DNA of 7,159 bases from NCBI GenBank assembly GCA_013330925.1, contig DUHJ01000144.1, forward strand, positions 1 to 7,159, written 5' to 3'. Below the pieces are notes generated by a model. That model did not search any database. It was not told where the DNA came from and worked only from the letters and a program-made list of their open reading frames with translations. The DNA comes from Candidatus Poseidoniaceae archaeon (lineage in GTDB: Archaea; Thermoplasmatota; Poseidoniia; Poseidoniales; Poseidoniaceae). Within the stretch, counting starts at the first letter, position 1, and each line of letters opens with the position of its first letter. Shown piece by piece: positions 1 to 5,800 of this stretch. The translations under genes were made by a program, and so were the position numbers.

Positions 1-1690
1 CGGTGATTTCACCGATGGTCGGTCGACCGCTGGTCAAGGTCCCGGTCTTGTCGAGGAGAACGTGATCGACCTTGGCAAGACGCTCCATCGCATGCCCGCC
101 TCGAACGATGGCCCCAAGATGCGCTGCACGTGCGAGGATGGCCGCGTGGGGCATCGGTGCGGCCAGCAACAGGGCACACGGACAAGCGACCACCCACAAC
201 AGAAGCATGGTGGTGATGTCGTCGGGGTAGAGGACACGCCAGATGACGACCGAACCAAAGAGCACAATGGGGACCCAGATGGTGGTGAAACGCTCCACAA
301 GCCCTTGCAGGCGGGGAGGTTCCTCACGGAAGGTGTGCACGGCTTCGATCAACCCAGAAAGTCGGGTGTCGTCCCCCGTCGCCGAGACCTCGATTTCCAC
401 AGGTCCACGCTGGAGGACCAAGCCCGCGTTGAGTTCGTCTCCCGACTCCACGTCCACCGGCACGGATTCGCCGGTCAGCGGAGCCATGTCCAGGCTCCCT
501 GTTCCCGCAACGATGACGCCATCGGCCGGGATCAACTCACCTGAACGGATCTGGAGTTTGTCACCAGGCCGCACCAAATCGATCGGCACCTCCTCCCATG
601 TTTCTGCCGCAGGCGGCGGCGCCTGCATCGGCGACATGCCAGAAGAAGCGAGGCTGAAGCCCATCGGTGCGGAGAACGAGTGCTGATGCGGCTTGTTGGA
701 ACGACGGGCGGTCCTCGGAAGCCGGTCAAGTCCACCCTGCATGGCTTCGCGGGCCCGCACCAAGGCGTCGCCCTCAAGATGCTGAGTGAACGCGACGAGG
801 ATGACCACGATGAGCGCCTCTTCCCACATGGTCAACAGCACAGCACCAAGGACGGCCATCGAAGTCAGCACCTGAAAACCGATTTGTCGGTTCTTGAGAC
901 CGGCCGCTGCTTCGCGGAACATCTCAGCCCCGCCGATGACGACCGCCACCGTTGCAACCCCACCGAGCAACAGGGCCGGAGCATGAAGGATCTCAAGCAG
1001 AATCACGATTGGAAAGAGGGCGAAGGAAACCGCGCCACCGACAAGACGGCGTTGGTCGGGACGCAGCCGGTCCGAATCGGCCAAACCAAGGCTTGGAGCC
1101 GCGCCCAGAAGCCCTGTGAGGGCCGCATCACGGTCGGATTCCATGCCTTCGGGAGCATCGGGAACCAATTGGAGCAGCACCCGGTCATCACGCGTAATCT
1201 CGGCATCCAGCACGCCAGGTTGACGCCGAAGCAGCCGGTCGAGACGCGCGATGGGGACACCGTTCTTGTTGGCCAAAGAAGAGGCAGAAACGCCGTTGAG
1301 TTGTAGATGAGGCACGTTTGGAGCGTGCCCAAGCGAGCGGAGGACACGGGCGGCCTCGGCAACGGTGCCCACCGAGAGATCGATGTTCACGCGGACTTCC
1401 CCAGCGGTCGGAGAGACGACGGGGGCCCAGACCTGATCCAAGTGCTTCAGGGCCCGTGTGGCCTTGGAAGCGCAATCAGGGCAATCCATGCCCAACAAGG
1501 GCCATGTCACTTCGTACTGGCCGGTGGCCTCGGCCACAATTTCCGCCTCAAGCACCGGGCCGCTTGTGGTCGTTTCAGCCACGACCTGCCTCGGTTCTGG
1601 CGCCGGCTCGGGGATCGGCGTTGAGGACCTGAGGGTTGTGGTGACGGTCCCGTCGGCAATGTCGATGAAGACCTCGTCGTCATCGACCAT
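1..1690 (-). CDS. P1B-type heavy-metal-transporting ATPase, N-terminal 563 residues (C-terminus beyond left edge)
   Basis: The frame is open with no stop from an ATG at 1688-1690 to base 2. It encodes a membrane pump that drives soft-metal ions across the cytoplasmic membrane with ATP. Visible in order: an acidic, then Pro/Thr-rich N-terminal stretch (about residues 1-60); an HMA domain with GMDCPDC (residues 67-73, nt 1472-1492); a second ferredoxin-like stretch without CxxC (about 140-200); hydrophobic helices from about residue 215 onward; the A-domain with LTGES (TGES at 406-409); a helix with CPC (503-505, nt 176-184); and the phosphorylation site DKTGTLT (Asp547, nt 32-52). Family members are about 650-800 residues, so most of the ATP-binding domain and the last two helices are missing only because the window ends. 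GMDCxxC and CPCALLLAAP look closer to the Zn/Cd/Pb subgroup than to copper pumps (CPCALGLATP), but the substrate is uncertain. A weak GAAGG lies just upstream of the ATG. Between LPRTAR and EEVPIDLVRPGD the A-domain carries an unusual insert of roughly 30 residues. Confidence 0.95.
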   Translation of the reverse strand, partial: MVDDDEVFIDIADGTVTTTLRSSTPIPEPAPEPRQVVAETTTSGPVLEAEIVAEATGQYEVTWPLLGMDCPDCASKATRALKHLDQVWAPVVSPTAGEVRVNIDLSVGTVAEAARVLRSLGHAPNVPHLQLNGVSASSLANKNGVPIARLDRLLRRQPGVLDAEITRDDRVLLQLVPDAPEGMESDRDAALTGLLGAAPSLGLADSDRLRPDQRRLVGGAVSFALFPIVILLEILHAPALLLGGVATVAVVIGGAEMFREAAAGLKNRQIGFQVLTSMAVLGAVLLTMWEEALIVVILVAFTQHLEGDALVRAREAMQGGLDRLPRTARRSNKPHQHSFSAPMGFSLASSGMSPMQAPPPAAETWEEVPIDLVRPGDKLQIRSGELIPADGVIVAGTGSLDMAPLTGESVPVDVESGDELNAGLVLQRGPVEIEVSATGDDTRLSGLIEAVHTFREEPPRLQGLVERFTTIWVPIVLFGSVVIWRVLYPDDITTMLLLWVVACPCALLLAAPMPHAAILARAAHLGAIVRGGHAMERLAKVDHVLLDKTGTLTSGRPTIGEIT

Positions 1691-1792
1691 GACCTTCGGA
1701 CCGGTTCGATTCTGATGAATCCTCCCCCCAAGCACGTGTTCAAGCCGCACGATGCACGAACCCCTAAGGAGGAGGCCAACCCACTGAATCCC
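1691..1792. promoter_or_regulatory. Divergent start region of the metal ATPase and the phosphatase
   Basis: Only 24 bases (1691-1714) separate the ATPase ATG from the longest possible phosphatase start. If the phosphatase starts at 1793 the gap is 102 bases. I see no clear A/T-rich TATA element for either gene in this GC-rich stretch. A strong Shine-Dalgarno-like purine run, AAGGAGGAGG, lies at 1766-1775 on the plus strand. It is 17 bases before the ATG at 1793 and 8 bases before an in-frame CTG at 1784. It may be a ribosome-binding site, or it may simply encode Lys-Glu-Glu if translation begins at 1715. The region must hold both promoters unless they lie inside the opposing genes. Confidence 0.4.
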
Positions 1793-2509
1793 ATGCAATG
1801 GGTGCCCGAGGGATGGAGGCCAAAACTGGTGGCCGTGGACATTGACGGGACCTTGACCGACGCCAACAAGCGGCTGCACGTTGGCGCAGTTGAGGCGCTG
1901 AGGGCTTTGGAGGCCGCTGGGATTCCCGTTGTCATCTGCACCGGAAACACCCGACCCATCGCCTACGGACTCTGGCGCTTCATTGGGTTAAGCGGCCCCC
2001 TGGTCTGCGAAAACGGAGGCGTGTTGTGGTACCCGAACGGTGAGGTCGTGCTCCGTGCCCAAGGAAGCGAAGCCGAGGAAGCATGCAGGTGGGTCGCAGA
2101 ACAACTTCCAGGCATCGACGCAGATGGCATCGCCACCAACCGCTGGCGGGAATCCGAATGGTGCCTCAAGACCGGTGAAGACATGGAAGCGATTCAAGCC
2201 GCGTTGTCCGATTCACGCTGGTCGCACCTCACGGTGTTGCGAACCGGTTTCGCCATCCACGTGATGGACCCCTGCTTGTCCAAGGGACAAGGGCTCGCTG
2301 AGGTGCTGGATCGCCTCGACCTTTCCCCAGACGACGTCCTCGCGGTCGGAGATGCACCAAACGATCTGAGCATGTTCGAATTGGTGGGTTGGTCGATCGC
2401 GGTGGGCGGTGCATTTCCCGAAGTTGCGGCGGTCGCTTCCGTCGCTTCACCCGAACCTCATGGGGCGACATTCCCGCCTTTGGTCGAGGCCATTTTGGCC
2501 TCGGAGTAA
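1715..2509 (+). CDS. HAD-superfamily phosphatase, archaeal phosphoglycolate phosphatase-like
   Basis: Predicted cytosolic Mg-dependent HAD phosphatase of subclass IIB, the group holding archaeal phosphoglycolate phosphatase (2-phosphoglycolate to glycolate) and Cof-type sugar phosphatases. Numbered from 1715 (264 aa): motif I DIDGTLTD with nucleophile Asp42 and acid Asp44; motif II Thr76 in VICTGNTRP; motif III Lys190 in LSKGQG; motif IV GDAPND at 212-217. The C2-type cap lies between motifs II and III, starting with the CENGG turn (98-102). Archaeal members are about 220-235 aa and begin only a few residues before motif I. Met27 (ATG at 1793) would give 238 aa and fits that pattern better, while residues 1-26 look disordered and Pro/Lys-rich. 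The start is therefore open. The gene is divergent from the ATPase, and its stop lies 47 bases before tRNA-Leu(CAG). The family is clear; the substrate is inferred. A related sugar- or mannosyl-phosphoglycerate phosphatase cannot be excluded. Confidence 0.9.
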   Translation: MNPPPKHVFKPHDARTPKEEANPLNPMQWVPEGWRPKLVAVDIDGTLTDANKRLHVGAVEALRALEAAGIPVVICTGNTRPIAYGLWRFIGLSGPLVCENGGVLWYPNGEVVLRAQGSEAEEACRWVAEQLPGIDADGIATNRWRESEWCLKTGEDMEAIQAALSDSRWSHLTVLRTGFAIHVMDPCLSKGQGLAEVLDRLDLSPDDVLAVGDAPNDLSMFELVGWSIAVGGAFPEVAAVASVASPEPHGATFPPLVEAILASE

Positions 2510-2522
2510 GCCGAGGGGTGAC

Positions 2523-2530
2523 TTGATAAC
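2523..2530 (+). promoter_or_regulatory. Possible TATA-like element for tRNA-Leu(CAG)
   Basis: TTGATAAC is the most A/T-rich short run in the 47 bases between the phosphatase stop and the tRNA. It lies about 27-34 bases before the mature tRNA 5' end, roughly where an archaeal TATA box would sit. It is a poor match to the classical TTTATATA element, so this is a positional guess. Confidence 0.35.
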
Positions 2531-2556
2531 AGACCGGCACAGCGTCGATTTTGCAC

Positions 2557-2640
2557 GCGGGGATCGCCAAGCTTGGTCAACGGCGCTGCGTTCAGGTCGC
2601 AGTCCTCAACGGTTCGCAGGTTCGAATCCTGCTCCCCGCA
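2557..2640 (+). tRNA. tRNA-Leu(CAG): tRNA-Leu, anticodon CAG
   Basis: An 84-base class II tRNA decoding CUG. The acceptor stem pairs GCGGGGA (2557-2563) with TCCCCGC (2633-2639), followed by discriminator A2640. The D-arm pairs GCC with GGC and its loop contains GGTC. The anticodon stem CTGCG/CGCAG is perfect around loop TTCAGGT (2591-2597), giving anticodon CAG at 2593-2595. A 13-base variable region precedes the T-arm GCAGG-TTCGAAT-CCTGC (2616-2632). The long variable region together with the CAG anticodon identifies leucine. No intron is needed for the fold, and CCA is not encoded (ACTT follows), as is common in archaea. Confidence 0.96.
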
Positions 2641-2650
2641 CTTTCCTTCC
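2641..2650 (+). terminator. Pyrimidine-rich tract after tRNA-Leu(CAG)
   Basis: CTTTCCTTCC directly follows the tRNA. Archaeal stable-RNA genes often stop at T-rich tracts, so this is the natural candidate. It has no run longer than three T, which makes it a weak terminator at best. Confidence 0.3.
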
Positions 2651-2663
2651 AACACCGCCCCAG

Positions 2664-2715
2664 ATGGGCTGGTTCTGACCTGCGAACCCTCGAGGGGTTC
2701 CTTGACCTCGGTGTG
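2664..2715 (-). pseudogene. Possible decayed tRNA-Leu fragment in the tRNA spacer
   Basis: ACCTGCGAACC (2678-2688) is an exact reverse complement of GGTTCGCAGGT (2611-2621) in tRNA-Leu(CAG). Nine of these bases, ACCTGCGAA, also occur in the same orientation in the adjacent minus-strand tRNA-Leu(CAA). Flanking bases are partly alignable to the T-arm and variable region, with gaps. Read on the minus strand this could be the remnant of a third tRNA-Leu. There is no intact acceptor, D or T stem, so it is not a working tRNA. The short length leaves chance similarity possible. Confidence 0.3.
2684..2700. terminator. Perfect hairpin between the convergent tRNA genes
   Basis: GAACCC (2684-2689) and GGGTTC (2695-2700) form a perfect 6-bp stem around a TCGAG loop. 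It lies about midway between two convergent transcription units and reads as a stem on either strand, so it could help stop or process read-through from both sides. It has no flanking T run, and archaeal termination usually depends on T tracts rather than hairpins, so the role is an inference. Confidence 0.35.
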
Positions 2716-2746
2716 GAATCCTGCGATGCATGATGGAAGAGTGTGG

Positions 2747-2827
2747 TGACGGAGGCAGGATTCGAACCTGCGAAGCCTTAGCAGAGGATCTTGAGTCCAC
2801 CCCCTTTGACCGCTCGGGAACTCCGTC
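2747..2827 (-). tRNA. tRNA-Leu(CAA): tRNA-Leu, anticodon CAA
   Basis: An 81-base class II tRNA on the minus strand decoding UUG. The acceptor pairs GACGGAG (complement of 2821-2827) with CTCCGTC (complement of 2748-2754), and the discriminator is A at 2747. The D-arm pairs CCC with GGG and its loop contains GGTCAAA. The anticodon loop is CTCAAGA with CAA at 2791-2793. The T-arm GCAGG-TTCGAAT-CCTGC (2755-2771) is identical to that of the neighbouring tRNA-Leu(CAG). The anticodon stem is GTGGA/TCCTC, leaving a U-U mismatch at the second pair. The next three bases (2744-2746) read CCA on this strand, so the 3' CCA may be encoded. The gene starts 30 bases after the stop of the giant surface-protein gene on the same strand and has no obvious TATA box of its own there. 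Confidence 0.95.
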
Positions 2828-2857
2828 GTATGGTCTGTGGCCAAATGACCGTGGATT

Positions 2858-5800
2858 TCATTCTTCCTCATCGAAGGCCTCGAACCCGAGATCCACAACC
2901 TGCTTCGAGGGAGGCTTCGATCCGGTTTGCATTCGAACGGTGACAAGGCTTGCCACGGCCAAAATGAGCGCCAGAGCGCCAAGGCTCGTCCAACCCACGT
3001 TGCTGCCGCTTGGGGCATCGCTTGCTGCGCTGACGTCTGCCAGCGGCACGGGGACGTCGCTTACGGTCCCGTTGTCGAGTTGGAGACGAAGTCCAAGGTC
3101 GCCGACGGTCCACGCTTCGACGGTCCACAACACGCGCTGGCGCTCTCCGGGTTCGAGGGCGACCTGCGCCTCGGTCAGCGTCACCCCTTCGCCGTCCACC
3201 AATCGAACGTGGGTCGAGCCAGGCAAGACGCCCCCATTGGCCAGTTCGAAATCCACGTTGACCACGTCGCCGACGGACGGGCGGTACGGGGCGGCCACCA
3301 AGGAAGCGAGGGCAGGTTGGTAGGCGATCCATCGCATCGTGACGGTGACGGGTTCGGTGAGGCTGCCTTCTCCGACCGCACCCCTCCCGGAGGCGTCGGT
3401 CGCGGTGAACCACACCTGCCAAACGTCACCTTCCACGACGTTGAAGCCGTCCGGACGAAGGTCCACGGTTCCAGAATGAAGGGCTGATTGGCCGTTCATG
3501 GATTCGAGAAACAAGGCTGTGCTTCCCTGAGAGCCGTCGAGCACGCGGCCTTGACGCAACATCCTCCAATGGGCCTCAACCCCTTGCTCCACGGGACGCT
3601 CGACGTCCTGCACGGTGACCGCCAACGGCACCTCACCGAGCGAGGTGCTGTCCACCTGCAGGAAGCGGACGGCGTCCACCCGCAAGCGAGGATCGTTCTC
3701 GTCGATGTGCACGGTCACCCGATGGGACAGGTTTCCTTCCGACCAACCCGACAACGTGGCGTCCAATTGACCCGAGGTTCGGACAAAGAGCGTGGGGTCG
3801 AGGGACAAGCGAAGCATCGGCCTGCCGTCGTTTGGAACGTCCAGCGAACCCGAGTCCGTGCGGGCTCCGTCGGTGACCGACCAGTCCAATTGGACGGTGT
3901 CGGGCAGCCGCTCTGCTGTGCGGTTGGAGTTGGAGTGCACCGCACGATACGCGAAGTTCACCACGTCGCCACGCTCTGCGAAAAGGGACCCGTCTGTGTA
4001 GGAGCCGTACGGCGGAGAGGTGTCCGTGGCCGACTCCAGACGAAGATCAACCGAGGCGTTGGTCCACCACGTCAAGGCGCTGATCCGCCCAAATCCGAGG
4101 CCAAGGTCTTGGCCCTCGTCGCGGACGAACAGGGCCGGGACATGGTCCTGTCCAGCATGCGTTGAGGCCACGTCCCATCGCAACCTGAAGGTCACGTCCA
4201 GCCGCCATGCTGCCCCACCGAGGTGCTGAACGTTGACCACGGGTGCGCCGAGGAAGCATGCCACGTCGGGTCGGGTTTCCTCCGTTCTTGGGACGTAGAG
4301 GATCCGGCATGCGTCTTCATCCTGGCCGAGAAGGGCCAGTTCGACGGCGTCCAAGGTGGTCAGGCCGTTGGCGTCCCTGACTTCGACGGAGAACGTGTGG
4401 AGATGGCCAGGATACAACCGACCTTGGTCTGCGTCAAGCACCAAACTCGACGTAGGGACGGTGGTGGGTCGGCGTGCCTCAAGACGAAGTTCCGCTGCGA
4501 ACGGCCCTTCGAATGCACCGCCTCCGGGAAGCATGTGCCCTGCCACATCGTAGGCTTCCACCACAAAGCGAGCAAGGCCAAGATCGGCTCCGGTTGGGAC
4601 GATGTCCGAGGCCTGAATCAACGGCAAGTCAAGGGATTGTTCCGTGCGTCCTTCGGCCAACGGCACCAGGACACGCGCCCATTCCCCTGCCTCACTGACG
4701 CCGTTGCCGTTGGCATCGTCACGCGATTGCAACCACGACCAGACGAAGGCGGGTCCGTCCAAGCCTTGGTCGTCTCTGAGGTTCAACACCAGAGCGACGT
4801 TCGCGTCAGCGGGAAGCACATGGCCGTCTGCCGGCTGCCGGCCCCCGGGGTCAAGCACGTCCAAGGCGACGAGTTGAGGAGCCACGTCGTCGTACACCAG
4901 GTCCACCACCGGAGAGGTGCCCCGTTGCTCGCTGGTGGTGGAGGGTGCATCGTAAGGGCCGAACCTCGTGATGCGTGCCTGCACCGTCAGCTCCGCGCCG
5001 CTTGGCAAGATGCCGGGCTGCGGCATGACAAGGGTGCCGTTGAACCAACCCCCGTCTTGGACGCTGACGAAGACGCTGTCCATCCACGTCCCGTTGCGCA
5101 ACTCGAGGCTGATGGAGGCATCGCCGGCCGAGGGGTGGACGCCTGCGATGCCTTCGATGCGAAGTTGACCGCGGACCTCCATGCTCCGGTTTGCACTCAC
5201 TTCGTACGGCCAAAGCGGCTTGGTCCAGTCGTGCAAGGCTCGTCCCCGATCGTCGAACACTTCCAAAGAGAGCACCTCAAGGTCGTTCTCGACGTCGTTG
5301 CCCTGCACGTCCATGGCTTGCACCACGGGTCCGGTGGTCAGTCCCTCCACGTCCGTTGCGGCCGTCCACCAATGCAGGCGAACCACGTCATCAAAGGACC
5401 ACGTCGACGTGAACGTCCACGCAACCCGGCATGAACGGGCGTCGCACGCCACGGTGCTGGTGTCTTGCAGTGGCGCGATTCCGGCCCCGCCGGGTTGCCT
5501 GAACCGAGCGAGGCCTTCGCTCAAACGATCCACCGTGACTTCACCAAGCGGTGAGGACGGTGAAGGACCAAACCCAAGCGTGACCGATTCGATCAGCGGC
5601 ACGCTGGAAAGGGGATCTCGTGGGTCGGTCCGCTCGTGCTCGGTGATGACCGTCACGTTGGTCCCCGGCGTCCATGCCCGTGTTGGAACCTGGACAAAGG
5701 CGTCGTGCAACGTGACGCGGGAAGAGAGATCGAGGGTAACGTCCACGGCGCCGTGCTCTGTCGCAACCCAGACTTCGAGCGGGTGCTCAGACGCCGTGCT

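Noticed and set aside
62..544. Plus-strand frame of 160 codons near the left edge
   Set aside because: Lies opposite the CPC, TGES and DKTGTLT motifs of the ATPase.
680..1306. Plus-strand frame of 208 codons
   Set aside because: Antisense to clear ATPase coding sequence with transmembrane helices and conserved motifs in the other strand.
2557..2745. Integrated mobile element next to a tRNA (attachment site)
   Set aside because: The repeat with the tRNA is inverted and only 11 bases long, and no integrase or phage-like gene is present.
2458..3018. Minus-strand frame of 186 codons running through both tRNA genes
   Set aside because: It reads across tRNA genes and the surface-protein C-terminus in another frame; no coding signal.
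4223..5434. Long plus-strand open frame of 403 codons
   Set aside because: It is antisense to the giant surface-protein gene, has odd composition and no recognisable motif, and such frames are common opposite GC-rich coding DNA.
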